Source of the DNA: Muribaculaceae bacterium
Lineage (GTDB): Bacteria; Bacteroidota; Bacteroidia; Bacteroidales; Muribaculaceae
DNA length: 64,000 nt
Assembly (NCBI GenBank): GCA_029061225.1
Contig: JAIDSM010000140.1
Coordinates: forward strand, 1-64,000
Direction: 5' to 3'
The stretch's first letter is position 1; each line of letters opens with the position of its first letter. The position numbers and the translations under genes were made by a program. Positions 53,755 to 62,777 of this stretch are shown one piece after another. The notes beneath the pieces are model-generated. The model saw only the letters and a list, made by a program, of their open reading frames with translations, made no database searches and was not told the origin of the DNA.

Positions 53755-54933
53755 TCAGCGGAAGCGAGCCTGTGATGAAAATCTAATTTTTTGGTAAAAA
53801 TCGGCTACCGAGCTGACATACTGCTCTATGCTGTAGAGATTCTCCACTGTCTTTTGGCCCAAGGCGATCATCGTTGATGTATTGTCGGGAGAATAAGTTT
53901 CGGAGTGTCCTATTTGTGTCAGTATGTCAGAAAGTTCTTCTATGGTATTGAATCTCAATCCAATTTCCTCGGAAGTCAGCTCAAGTCCGTTGTCGAACTG
54001 TTCTTTTATGCCAGCCTTGTCCCGACCTATCACGAGACAGCCGTTGATAATTCCTTCTACGACTATCCGGCCGAAGGCTTCGTTGTGGCTTGGTACGACA
54101 AGAGCCTTTGCCTTATACATAAGGTCGTTGATGTCATTTCTCTCGCCGAGCCAATCCACGTCTTCAGAGATTCCTAATCTGTTTGTGAGGTCAGCGAGAT
54201 AATCCATATATCGGCGATCTACCGTAGACCCCGCGATCTTAAGGGGGTGCTTCTTTCTTAGATCCGCATCGATTCTTGAGTAGGCTTCCAGAAGGTCTTC
54301 TATGCCTTTCTCCTTGAAAAGAGCTCCGACATATAGAATATAAGATTCCTTATGCGGACATATTCTGGAGTCTCCCTTGTTGACTATTCCGTTGTAGATT
54401 AGAATATTATCATCTCCTGTGCGCGTGTGCCACTTAAGAATGTCCTTACCGATGGCAATCCCGTGCTGAAGAGGATATGAGCGCATGCGACGTTCATGCC
54501 ACATCACGGCACTGCAGTCTTTCCATCCAAACTCTCTGAAATGGCTGACATGTGGCAATCCAAGCCGTCGGGCGAGACGCAGTCCGATATCTGCCACTCC
54601 GGAATTTGTATGTATGATGTCCGGTTTGAATTCTTGAGCGAAATCCATCATTCTTCGAAGAGCCTTTCTATTCCTTCTCCTGTCGCGTATCAACTTAGGA
54701 AGAAATTTCAGTACGCCCTTAGAGGATCTTTCGAAATAAGGATAGGCCCACTCATAGCCGAATGTCTCGACTTTTATGCCATCCTTCCGTAGGGCCGAGC
54801 TAAGAGAACCTTCAGCAGGGCACGCTGCTACAATCTCAATGCCCCGTTTTTGCAAACCCCTGACCAAAGTGAGTCCGGATTTGCTGGCGCCTCCCTTGAT
54901 CGATGACATATGGAAGATGAATAATACTCTCAT
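53755..54933 (-). CDS. GT4-family glycosyltransferase
   Basis: The 392-residue GT-B enzyme has an N-terminal MSSIKGGASKSGLTLVRGLQKRGI segment (the acceptor-domain glycine-rich turn) and a C-terminal donor domain: ILYVGALFKEKGIEDLLEAY and VVPSHNEAFGRIVVEGIINGCLVIG (EX7E). It adds a sugar in the repeat unit. It is adjacent to the acyltransferase gene (four bases between). Confidence 0.87.
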   Translation of the reverse strand: MRVLFIFHMSSIKGGASKSGLTLVRGLQKRGIEIVAACPAEGSLSSALRKDGIKVETFGYEWAYPYFERSSKGVLKFLPKLIRDRRRNRKALRRMMDFAQEFKPDIIHTNSGVADIGLRLARRLGLPHVSHFREFGWKDCSAVMWHERRMRSYPLQHGIAIGKDILKWHTRTGDDNILIYNGIVNKGDSRICPHKESYILYVGALFKEKGIEDLLEAYSRIDADLRKKHPLKIAGSTVDRRYMDYLADLTNRLGISEDVDWLGERNDINDLMYKAKALVVPSHNEAFGRIVVEGIINGCLVIGRDKAGIKEQFDNGLELTSEEIGLRFNTIEELSDILTQIGHSETYSPDNTSTMIALGQKTVENLYSIEQYVSSVADFYQKIRFSSQARFR

Positions 54934-54937
54934 TCTA

Positions 54938-55414
54938 TCAGGAGGAATGTTGTGGTGATTGTCTTTTCCGGATGAACCTCGCCGGATTGCCTCCCCATAT
55001 CTCTTCTCCGGGTATGTCTTTAGTCACTACGCTTCCTGCTGCCAAGACAGCTCTTTCGCCTATGTCGACTGAATTGACTATAAGTGTATTCATTCCGATA
55101 AATACTCTTGAGCCAATTGTCACCTTTCCATATTGGTATCTGCCGATAGAAGGATTGAAGAAATGTGAGATTATTCTTGTTCCGGAAGTGATGGTGACTT
55201 GGGAGCCGATTTCAATCAGTTCCGGCCGCATCTCATCGAAATATACATTTGCTCCGATAAAGCATCCCGGGCCCATCTTGATGCCCGCAGTCCTTAGAAT
55301 GGATATTCTGATGCGGGAGGGGAATATTGCGCTTCTTGAAATCATGACGCATAGTTTCGAGAGTATACGTTTTATATCGTATGGGCGCTTTGTGATGACC
55401 GTCTTTTCATTCAT
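54938..55414 (-). CDS. hexapeptide-repeat O-acyltransferase
   Basis: I start this at the Met of MNEKTVITKRPYD (158 residues), which overlaps the preceding gene by only eight bases; an earlier Met would overlap by 44. The left-handed beta-helix is clear: KMGPGCFIGANVYFDEMRPEL, then IGMNTLIVNSVDIGERAVLAAGSVVTKDIPGEEIWGGNPAR. It probably acetylates a sugar, as in the WcaF/NodL group. Positioned with glycosyltransferases. Confidence 0.83.
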   Translation of the reverse strand: MNEKTVITKRPYDIKRILSKLCVMISRSAIFPSRIRISILRTAGIKMGPGCFIGANVYFDEMRPELIEIGSQVTITSGTRIISHFFNPSIGRYQYGKVTIGSRVFIGMNTLIVNSVDIGERAVLAAGSVVTKDIPGEEIWGGNPARFIRKRQSPQHSS

Positions 55415-56018
55415 GTCGCGACTTTTTGGGGAATGTGTATTCAAAATCAATAATGGGCCTCAGCGATTTAGGACCGGAATCAGAGCTGAGATTCAAGGAG
55501 AACTTAGGACGTACGACCAGATTTTTAATATGAAAGTCGAATCCCATGTTAAGTCTTTTTTCAGGCATCCTATACTCCGGAATGTTGGTGTAGCCGACCA
55601 GTATGTCGATATGTTTAGTAATGCATGCTCCCAGGCCGCCATAGTAGCATGAAGTATAACCGAATCCGGAGTCATAGTGCGGATTAAACCGCCCGTCGAC
55701 AATCAGAAAAGGTATTGGACGTATTCTCGCTTCTACAGAGGCACCGGTGCTGTAATACAATCGGTTGAAAGTGGATCCAAAGTAAGCCGTTCCTTTAAGG
55801 TCGAACGCACTTATGTGGGTTTCATAGCCTGCGTATCCCCTCATGTACTGGAGTCCGGGCTTTTCTGAAAATACGCTTTGTTCAAGACGGGCGAAATAAT
55901 GGTCCTTATATAGATATGAGATGTTTACAAATCTATTGCTTCTGATTCCTATCGATATCTGAGCAAAGGATGACAAGGCAACTATTGCTATCGCGAACAA
56001 TGAGATTATTCTTCTCAT
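55407..56018 (-). CDS. small exported beta-barrel-like protein
   Basis: The 203-residue protein has a signal peptide (MRRIISLFAIAIVALSSFA) and then alternating aromatic and polar residues typical of outer-membrane strands, with tyrosine-rich hairpins (YYSTGASVEARIRPIPFLIV; GYTSCYYGGLGACI). It ends with a strand and charged tail (KKSRHE). I do not recognise the family. Its place at the head of the polysaccharide operon suggests a surface or export accessory role. It overlaps the SGNH gene by four bases. Confidence 0.65.
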   Translation of the reverse strand: MRRIISLFAIAIVALSSFAQISIGIRSNRFVNISYLYKDHYFARLEQSVFSEKPGLQYMRGYAGYETHISAFDLKGTAYFGSTFNRLYYSTGASVEARIRPIPFLIVDGRFNPHYDSGFGYTSCYYGGLGACITKHIDILVGYTNIPEYRMPEKRLNMGFDFHIKNLVVRPKFSLNLSSDSGPKSLRPIIDFEYTFPKKSRHE

Positions 56019-56623
56019 AATGATTTTAGGAGTTTTTGGGTCAGGATTTCGTATCCGATTATATTGGGATGTAGTCCATCGCAGAAATAAGCATCGTTTA
56101 TCTTGCCGTTCTTAATGAAGTCGCTGAATACATCGATATATACAATGCGCTCCATATCCTTTACAGTGTCGCTGACGATGGCATTGAATGCTTCAATATC
56201 TTTATTTATATCTTTTCTGTCGGTTTCGAATTCCCGTGGGAGAAGAGAGAAAAGATAGATACGGCGGTCTGTCAGTGTTAGTATCGTTGATATGTATTTT
56301 TCAGCGTATTCCTCCCGCTGTCCTTCCTTCAGGAAGTTGTTGTCGTTAGTGCCTGAAATTACTACGATGTCTTGGCCCGCAAATCTGCCGGCATAGCTCT
56401 CAAGAAGTTCTATTCCGGATCCTCCTATTCCGTAGTTATACACGCAATAAGAAGGAAAATCCTGATTGACATCCCATCTTGCTATTATGGAATCTCCTAT
56501 GAAGTTTATTACAGGGTCGGCAGGAGGGGAATCGCATGAAGCCAGCCCGTATGAAGCAAACACACATAAGATGACAGCTCGAAAGAGTCTGCTATAGAAA
56601 TTTCTAAATATGCGTGACTTCAT
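56015..56623 (-). CDS. SGNH/GDSL-type lipoprotein hydrolase
   Basis: I start at MKSRIFRNFY (202 residues), which gives a lipoprotein signal with Cys30 (GLASC). The SGNH blocks are present: FIGDSI (Ser45), YGIGGSG, SGTNDN and CDGLHPN (Asp/His pair). Such enzymes deacetylate or de-esterify polysaccharides. As first gene of the operon and at the outer membrane or periplasm, it may modify the polymer made downstream. The substrate is not known. A -7 element lies about 195 bases upstream. Confidence 0.85.
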   Translation of the reverse strand: MKSRIFRNFYSRLFRAVILCVFASYGLASCDSPPADPVINFIGDSIIARWDVNQDFPSYCVYNYGIGGSGIELLESYAGRFAGQDIVVISGTNDNNFLKEGQREEYAEKYISTILTLTDRRIYLFSLLPREFETDRKDINKDIEAFNAIVSDTVKDMERIVYIDVFSDFIKNGKINDAYFCDGLHPNIIGYEILTQKLLKSL

Positions 56624-56818
56624 AGCGTCATGGGTACAAGGTATATTCCGTCTTCGTCGAACATTCGACAAAAAACATGACATATAAGTTGTAATCTTTT
56701 GCTAACTAATGGATAAGAAAATAAATTGTACTGAATTTAAGAGTTTTTCAGTGTATATTCTTTCTTCCCATCCAATTGAACCTATGGACGGAAAATAGTT
56801 ATGATTCCTAAGAGAGTA

Positions 56819-56826
56819 CAAATTTA
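56819..56826 (-). promoter_or_regulatory. -7 element of the long polysaccharide operon
   Basis: Minus-strand TAAATTTG. It leaves a leader of about 195 bases before the SGNH gene. No perfect -33 TTTG is seen. The spacer 56624-56947 holds no other gene I can support. Confidence 0.45.
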
Positions 56827-56892
56827 AGAAAAAAAGATGAGATGGCGAAATTTTCCCTAAACTTTTAATGTTCCCCTCGGTTTTCGTAAAAA

Positions 56893-56927
56893 TTAAGCGC
56901 TCCCCGTCTTTCGACAAGGAACGCTTT
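56893..56927 (-). terminator. terminator behind the T9SS-tail remnant
   Basis: AAGCGCTCC pairs with GGAACGCTT around a 14-base loop, followed on the minus strand by a T-run. It lies about 20 bases past the remnant's stop, as if the remnant kept the end of its former gene. Confidence 0.6.
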
Positions 56928-56947
56928 TCTATATTAAGAGTTTTGTG

Positions 56948-57063
56948 TTATTTCGAGATTACTGTTTTCTTTCCGGCGACTATGTAGATGCCGGGAGCGA
57001 GGCTCTTCAGGTCGGCCTTGCTGCCCACGCGGACACCCTGCATGTTGAAGACTGCTGTATGCA
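56948..57063 (-). pseudogene. orphan C-terminal tail of a T9SS-like secreted protein
   Basis: The minus-strand frame reads VFNMQGVRVGSKADLKSLAP, then GIYIVAGKKTVISK and a stop: the conserved last ~35 residues of Bacteroidales secreted enzymes with a Por-type C-terminal tail (compare YYDLTGRRV, PGAGIYIHNGQK at the end of the PL11 lyase). No catalytic domain precedes it; the frame upstream is just the peptidase terminator hairpin. It is best read as the leftover end of a deleted gene. Confidence 0.75.
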
Positions 57064-57073
57064 AATATTTTGA

Positions 57074-57121
57074 TAAAAAATGCGCTTTGGCATGCATTTT
57101 TGCGATGCAGTGCCAAAGCGC
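57074..57121 (-). terminator. terminator of the M16 peptidase gene
   Basis: GCGCTTTGGCA-TGCAT pairs with ATGCA-G-TGCCAAAGCGC around TTTTGCG (16 pairs, one bulge), followed on the minus strand by a T-run. Confidence 0.85.
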
Positions 57122-57164
57122 TGAGTGTATCAAGTGTAGCGTTAAAGACAAGAAGTCATTGAGA

Positions 57165-60077
57165 TCAGTATCCGAAGATATCTTCCTGCTTCAGTACCAC
57201 TACCTTGCCGAGTTTCTTAAGTGCGTCCATGTCGAGGTCTTCGACATCGCCGAGAATACAGTAATAGTATGTGCGTCCCTTTACGTTTTCCTTCTGGAAC
57301 TTCACTATATCCTCAAGCGTCATCGATGGGAGCGCCTCAAATACCTCGCGACGCGTATCGTGGTCATCCCCCATGTCCTGTGCGTTGATATATTCCCAAG
57401 CGATGTTGTCCTTGATAATGCGGTCGGTGCGCAGGCGAGCCTCAAGACCTTCCTTGGCGAGGTCAAACGCACGCTGGCTCTCAGGCATGTCGTTGATGAT
57501 CTCGTTGAATGCCTTGATGGCGTCATCCATCTTGTCGTTCTGGGTGGCGATCATCGAAGTATAATAGTAGGGGACATCTTGGTATGAGGGAGAATAATAT
57601 CCGGCGTTTGCCGAGTATGCCAGCGAGCGGCTCTCCCGCATCTCCTGGAATACGATGGCGTTCATGGAACTGCCGAAATACTCGTTGTATAGCTGGCGTA
57701 GCGGTTCGTTGACCGAGCCGTATTTCTCTCCGTTGTTGGAGAACATACGCATGTAAAGCTGCTTGGCTGGATAAGGAGCAACGAAAACGATTGTCTCTTC
57801 CGGCGATTTCAGAGGATATTTGTCGCTCTTTACCGTAGGACGTAGAGCTTCGATTCCTTTGCCGTGGTAGGAGTTGAGCGTAGCTAAGAATTCATCGGGC
57901 TTCATTCCTCCGTAGTAGATGATCCGGTGGTCGATGGTGTTGAGGTTTTTGATGGCGTCGATTACTTTCTGCGGATCCATCTCGCGCAAGTCTTTGGAAT
58001 GGAGCGCATCTGTGGCGGAGTTATGCTCACCGCGCATCATGTAGGTGGTAAGCATGCCGAAATTACGTCCCTGGTTCTTCTTGGCATTCTCTTCTGACTG
58101 GGCAATACGGTCTACAAGCGCGTCATATGCATCCTTGTCTACTACGGCATTGGCTATCAGGTCTTCCATAAGAGCCATAGCCCGGGGCATGTTCTCGCTC
58201 AGGCCGGAGAGAACGATATACGAACGTCGTCCGCCAGTGACGAACCTGAAATTGCAGGCAAGCGCATAAAGCTCGTCCTGAATCTGCTGAGCGGTCTTTT
58301 CAGGCGTACCGAGAAAATCAAAATAATCGGAGGCCACATCGAGCAGCGGATCCTGATCGGTGCCATAGTCGAAGATATAGGTAACCTGGAAAATGTCGTT
58401 TGAAGTGTTTGGCGTGTAGAGCACTTCCACCCCGTTGTTGGCCTTGAGTTTTGTAAGGTCTTTTTCGAAATCGACAAATACGGGTTCGATCGGCTTCACC
58501 TTGGAGTTGCGGATTTCAGTAAGGAATTCGCTTGTAGCGTCGCGGTTTGTCGCAATCGGTGTGAGTGCGGGCTTGGCGATCTTGAGTTCGTTGGGATCAT
58601 CGCCTTGACGCTTGTAGATGGCCACATAGTTTTGCGGTCCGAGATATTTGTTGGCCACGCGAACTACATCGTCTTTGGTCACTTTGTCGAGGTTGTTCAT
58701 ACGCTCCACAATCTCGCTCCACTCCTGACCGTTGACGAAAGCGTCCACATACATGTCGGCACGGCTGTCGTTGCTCTCAAGGGCACGCTGCTGTGCCAGC
58801 TTCTCATTGTTGACAATCGCCTGTATTAAAGACTCAGAAAAGTCTCCCGCGCGTAGCTTCGCCATTTCCGCGGTCAGTAGCTCGCGGACCTGGTCGAGTG
58901 TCTGTCCCGGTTTTGGCTGTCCGATCAGTAGGAATGCTCCTTGGTCGGCGAGATCATACATTCCGGCTCCGGTACCGAGAGTAAGCTGCGGAAGATTGAT
59001 GTCTACGTCAAGAAGGCCTGTCTTTCCGTTAGACAGTACCTCGGCTGCCACCTCAAGAGCCGGCATGTCCTCGCTTTTGACAGCCGGAGTGCGCCATGCG
59101 AGGTAGATGTTCTCAGCTTCCTTGCCGAGCACTTCAACATCGATCGGCGAGGTGATCGGATTGTCTACCGGGAAATTGAGTTCTGGAAGCACCGGATTGG
59201 GTTTCAGATGTCCGAAATATTTCTCGATGATGTCAACCATTTCGTCCGGATCGAAGTCTCCGGAGAGGCAGATAGCCATATTGTTTGGCACATACCATGT
59301 CTTGTGGTAATTCTTGACGTTCGTGATGGATGGATTCTTAAGATGTTCCTGAGTGCCGAGCACCGTCTGTGAACCGTATGGATGGCTTGGATACAGGGTA
59401 GCGAGCATCTTCTCGAACACCTTGCGGCTGTCTTTTGTAAGCGACATGTTCTTTTCCTCGTAGATGGTCTCCAGCTCGGTATGGAACCCGCGGATAACAG
59501 GGTTCTCGAATCGGTCGGCCTGAATCTTTGCCCAGTTCTCTATCTGATTTGACGGGATGTCCTCGACATAGCAGGTGACATCCTGAGAGGTGTAGGCGTT
59601 CGTGCCGTCCGCTCCGATTGCTGCCATAAGCTTATCGTATTCGTTGGGAATGGCGATAAGGGATGCCTGATAGCTGACGGAATCTATCTCGTGGTAGATG
59701 CGGGCCCGGGCAGCGGAATCCGTTGTGTTGCGGTAAGTCTCGAAAAGCTGCTCTATGCGGTCGAGCATCGGTTTTTCGGCAGCATAGTCCCGGGTGCCGA
59801 ATTTCTCAGTGCCCTTGAACATGAGATGCTCGAAATAGTGTGCGAGACCGGTGGTCTCGGCAGGGTCGTTCTTGCCGCCGACGCGTACGGCGATGTAGGT
59901 CTGAATGCGTGGTGCATCCTTGTTTACGGTCATGAATACCTTCAGCCCGTTGGGGAGGGTATACATCTTCGTTTCGAGAGGATCGTTGGGGACAGTCTGA
60001 AACTGTCGTGCTGCCGGAGCTGACGCTGCCAACAACAGCGCGGTTCCAAGCAGAATGGATCGAAATGAACGTTTCAT
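57165..60077 (-). CDS. M16-family zinc metallopeptidase
   Basis: The 970-residue exported protein has a signal sequence (to about residue 23) and two halves of the M16 type (clamshell). The inverted zinc motif HYFEH spans 80-84, inside GLAHYFEHLMFKG. The second half (from ~520) has the inactive M16 domain pair (PSYQDVPYYYTSMIATQNDKMDD). This pitrilysin/insulinase-like enzyme would degrade peptides in the periplasm. A -7 element sits close upstream, divergent from the PL11 gene, and a strong terminator follows. Confidence 0.93.
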   Translation of the reverse strand: MKRSFRSILLGTALLLAASAPAARQFQTVPNDPLETKMYTLPNGLKVFMTVNKDAPRIQTYIAVRVGGKNDPAETTGLAHYFEHLMFKGTEKFGTRDYAAEKPMLDRIEQLFETYRNTTDSAARARIYHEIDSVSYQASLIAIPNEYDKLMAAIGADGTNAYTSQDVTCYVEDIPSNQIENWAKIQADRFENPVIRGFHTELETIYEEKNMSLTKDSRKVFEKMLATLYPSHPYGSQTVLGTQEHLKNPSITNVKNYHKTWYVPNNMAICLSGDFDPDEMVDIIEKYFGHLKPNPVLPELNFPVDNPITSPIDVEVLGKEAENIYLAWRTPAVKSEDMPALEVAAEVLSNGKTGLLDVDINLPQLTLGTGAGMYDLADQGAFLLIGQPKPGQTLDQVRELLTAEMAKLRAGDFSESLIQAIVNNEKLAQQRALESNDSRADMYVDAFVNGQEWSEIVERMNNLDKVTKDDVVRVANKYLGPQNYVAIYKRQGDDPNELKIAKPALTPIATNRDATSEFLTEIRNSKVKPIEPVFVDFEKDLTKLKANNGVEVLYTPNTSNDIFQVTYIFDYGTDQDPLLDVASDYFDFLGTPEKTAQQIQDELYALACNFRFVTGGRRSYIVLSGLSENMPRAMALMEDLIANAVVDKDAYDALVDRIAQSEENAKKNQGRNFGMLTTYMMRGEHNSATDALHSKDLREMDPQKVIDAIKNLNTIDHRIIYYGGMKPDEFLATLNSYHGKGIEALRPTVKSDKYPLKSPEETIVFVAPYPAKQLYMRMFSNNGEKYGSVNEPLRQLYNEYFGSSMNAIVFQEMRESRSLAYSANAGYYSPSYQDVPYYYTSMIATQNDKMDDAIKAFNEIINDMPESQRAFDLAKEGLEARLRTDRIIKDNIAWEYINAQDMGDDHDTRREVFEALPSMTLEDIVKFQKENVKGRTYYYCILGDVEDLDMDALKKLGKVVVLKQEDIFGY

Positions 60078-60100
60078 AGGCTTGAATTTGGATTTAACTG

Positions 60101-60108
60101 CAAAGTTA
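60101..60108 (-). promoter_or_regulatory. -7 element of the M16 peptidase gene
   Basis: Minus-strand TAACTTTG, about 24 bases before the start codon; no clear -33 element. Confidence 0.5.
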
Positions 60109-60149
60109 ATGAAAATTTCTTTACATAATACACCGTACGCGGATTTTTA

Positions 60150-60181
60150 TTTGCAGATGTCAGTTTTTCTTGCTAAATTTG
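60150..60181 (+). promoter_or_regulatory. Bacteroidota promoter of the PL11 lyase
   Basis: TTTG (60150-60153), 20 bases, TAAATTTG (60174-60181). The transcript start must be very near the start codon at 60205, so the leader is short. Confidence 0.7.
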
Positions 60182-60204
60182 CAAATCTCATAAAACTAAC
60201 CTAT

Positions 60205-62262
60205 ATGAAATCGAAACATTTCCTCACCTTTTCCGCATTCCTGTCTGCTGCATGTTTAGGGTTGGCTGCCGATGCCACACCTTCCAGAGCACTATGGGGC
60301 TCTGTCTGCGGACTTTCCAATGCGACTTCCAACAGTTCATCGCTTAACAAAATATTTGTCTCCTGGCGTATGCTGCCGGGCGACAATGCCGATACAGCCT
60401 TCGACCTCTACCGTAAGGTTGGCGAAAACAATGAATTCAAGATCAACGGTAAACCGATCAAGGCAACGAACTATCAGGACACGGGACTCTCGCTCACCAG
60501 TGCCGGCGATGTGACGTATCGTCTTACATACGCAGGAGAGGAGGAGACGCTATGCACTTACGTCATGAAGGAAGGTCAGCGACACAACGCTCTTCCATAT
60601 ATCTCCATACCTCTCACCTCGACACAGGATGTATGCGACATCGAAGGGATGCAATATCAGGCCAACGATGTCAGCGTAGGCGACCTTGACGGCGACGGAG
60701 AGATGGAAATCGTGGTGAAGCGTCTGCTGGCCCACGGCGAAAATGACGGCACTGGCGGTGGACAGTCGCCTAAGGAAGTGAACCATACACTTCTTTATGA
60801 GGCATATAAACTGAACGGCACCATGCTCTGGCGTATCTGCTCGGGACCGAATATTCTTCTCGGCAACAGCAGCTCCTTCGCTATCGCTGACTTTGACGGT
60901 GACGGACGTGCCGAGATGGCAATAAAGACAGGGGAAGGTACAGTCTTCGGCGACGGAATGGAGATCGGCGATACAGACGGCGACGGGAAGACCGATTACC
61001 GTGGCGGCGGCAACTATATCGGTGCCGGGCCTGAATTCTTCTCAATAGTAGACGGAATAACCGGCAAGGAACTTGCGCGCGCGGACTTCATCAAGCGGGG
61101 CACGAGCGAGGAGTGGGGCGACAATTACTTCAAGAGAGCCAGCAGCCTCCGTGTAGGTGTAGGAAACTTCGACGGCGAGCATCCATCCGTAATCCTCGGA
61201 CGCGGAGTATACGCCAAGTCGGTGATAGAAGCATGGGACTACCGTGACGGCAAGCTGACTCGCCGCTGGCATTTCAATACAGATGATAAACTGAAAGGTA
61301 AGGATGGCCTGTCCTATAGCAAATATGCCGGTCAGGGCAATCACTCCCTGAGCGTAGGAGATGTGGACGGTGACGGATATGACGAGGTCGTATATGGAGC
61401 GATGACAGTGGACCATGACGGCATAGGTCTCTATTCCTCGTGTCTTGGGCATGGCGATGCCCTGCATCTCGGGAAGTTCGATCCCTCGCGTCCGGGCCTC
61501 CAGATCTATTCATGCTTTGAGACGGGAAAGACTGAAGTGGCGCTTCGCGATGCGGCAGACGGAACTGTAATCTGGGACCACAAGAGCGCCACAGACGGAG
61601 ATATGGGACGCGCGCTGATAGCCGATATTGATCCTAAGTCGCCCGGGTGCGAGATGTGGTGGTATAAAAGTACGGTACGCGATATCAACGGCAACGAGCT
61701 ACCCGGAGATCGCGCGGGATATCCGGGTTCGACAAACTTCGCTATCTGGTTTGACGGCTCGCTCAACCGGCAGGTTTATACCGGCACTAAAATAGATAGC
61801 CGCAGCAGCGGCCGAGTGTTCACCGTCTACCGTTACGATGTCACGCATATCAACGGCACAAAGGAGAATCCCTGCTTCTACGGCGATATCCTCGGCGACT
61901 GGCGTGAGGAGCTTATATTCCCTACCTACGACAAGACCCAGGAACTGCGAATATTCTCGACATGGATTCCTACCAGCCACCGCATACCCTGGCTCATGAC
62001 CGACCATGTCTATGAAATGAGTGCCCTGAATCAGAATATCGGATACAACCAGCCGACACATACCGGCTACTACCTTGGCAGTGATTACGCTAATGACGAG
62101 GAGATATGGGCTGCTTCGGGAGCTACCAGCGGTGTTGAAACAATCAAGGCTACCGATGTAATATCGGATGATATATACTACGACCTTACGGGACGGCGTG
62201 TAGTCAATCCGGGAGCCGGAATATATATCCACAACGGACAAAAGATACTCGTGAAAGATTGA
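60205..62262 (+). CDS. PL11 rhamnogalacturonan lyase
   Basis: The 685-residue exported protein starts at MKSKHFLTFS, just after its promoter; a longer frame would begin inside the divergent gene. The signal peptide ends near LGLAADA. The N-terminal beta domain begins WGSVCGL..ISWRMLPGD-like and the propeller has many DGDG calcium-type motifs (GDLDGDGEME, DFDGDGRAEM, GDTDGDGKTD, GDVDGDGYDE), as in family 11 lyases that cut rhamnogalacturonan I. The C terminus (YYDLTGRRV..PGAGIYI) looks like a T9SS-type tail. It complements the GH28 pectinase. Confidence 0.92.
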   Translation: MKSKHFLTFSAFLSAACLGLAADATPSRALWGSVCGLSNATSNSSSLNKIFVSWRMLPGDNADTAFDLYRKVGENNEFKINGKPIKATNYQDTGLSLTSAGDVTYRLTYAGEEETLCTYVMKEGQRHNALPYISIPLTSTQDVCDIEGMQYQANDVSVGDLDGDGEMEIVVKRLLAHGENDGTGGGQSPKEVNHTLLYEAYKLNGTMLWRICSGPNILLGNSSSFAIADFDGDGRAEMAIKTGEGTVFGDGMEIGDTDGDGKTDYRGGGNYIGAGPEFFSIVDGITGKELARADFIKRGTSEEWGDNYFKRASSLRVGVGNFDGEHPSVILGRGVYAKSVIEAWDYRDGKLTRRWHFNTDDKLKGKDGLSYSKYAGQGNHSLSVGDVDGDGYDEVVYGAMTVDHDGIGLYSSCLGHGDALHLGKFDPSRPGLQIYSCFETGKTEVALRDAADGTVIWDHKSATDGDMGRALIADIDPKSPGCEMWWYKSTVRDINGNELPGDRAGYPGSTNFAIWFDGSLNRQVYTGTKIDSRSSGRVFTVYRYDVTHINGTKENPCFYGDILGDWREELIFPTYDKTQELRIFSTWIPTSHRIPWLMTDHVYEMSALNQNIGYNQPTHTGYYLGSDYANDEEIWAASGATSGVETIKATDVISDDIYYDLTGRRVVNPGAGIYIHNGQKILVKD

Positions 62263-62280
62263 TTATAAGTCATATTTAAA

Positions 62281-62316
62281 GCGCGGACGCACTCCATGTG
62301 TCCGCGCTTGTTTTTT
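62281..62316 (+). terminator. terminator after the PL11 gene
   Basis: GCGCGGACGCA pairs with TGTGTCCGCGC around CTCCA (11 pairs), followed by a six-T run. Confidence 0.9.
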
Positions 62317-62322
62317 ATGAAT

Positions 62323-62520
62323 TCAGATATTGTCATTTACGGAGAGCATGTAGCCGAAGCCACGCTGGTTGATGATGGAGATAGAAGTATCGTGGCGGAG
62401 AGCGCGGCGGAGCTTGTGGATATAGCCGTGAAGGGAGTTGCGGTTGCTTGGATCATCACGATGTGTAAAGTAAAACAGTGAACCGTCTCTGACGGTGTAA
62501 ATAATATTAGTTAATCGCCC
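62323..62520 (-). pseudogene. C-terminal remnant of an OmpR-type response regulator
   Basis: A minus-strand frame without a start codon reads FYFTHRDDPSNRNSLHGYIH, then KLRRALRHDTSISIINQRGFGYML and a stop. This is the end of a winged-helix DNA-binding domain (recognition helix and RGFGY wing) of Bacteroidales two-component regulators. The receiver domain and the start of the HTH are missing; upstream the frame ends at a stop. The stretch from 62521 to the promoter at 62679 contains nothing else I recognise. Confidence 0.75.
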
Positions 62521-62678
62521 TCAAATCTGTCAATATTTTTTAGGGACAGTCATTAGGCAAATCTCCGAAAGAATTGGCTCAAAAGACGGAGAGGAAATTG
62601 ATGCTTTTACATGGATACTGGTAGTAAGATAGTCGATAGCGAGATGTAATCTCTGGAAAAAAGAGAAAGAATGATTTA

Positions 62679-62710
62679 TTTGGAAATGTGAAATTTATTA
62701 TTTAACTTTG
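62679..62710 (+). promoter_or_regulatory. Bacteroidota promoter of the Sel1-repeat gene
   Basis: TTTG (62679-62682), 20 bases, TAACTTTG (62703-62710), 67 bases before the start codon. Confidence 0.7.
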
Positions 62711-62777
62711 CAGACATGGATGACTTGCATGGGAAAAAAGTCATTAATTTATAATTTCAGATTAATAAATGTAAATT

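Noticed and set aside
57165-60077. Possible processing-peptidase pair or split gene
   Set aside because: The frame is continuous and both M16 halves are in one protein, which is normal for this family.
62296-62481. A small plus-strand frame after the PL11 terminator
   Set aside because: It is the shadow of the minus-strand response-regulator remnant, which has a recognisable domain.
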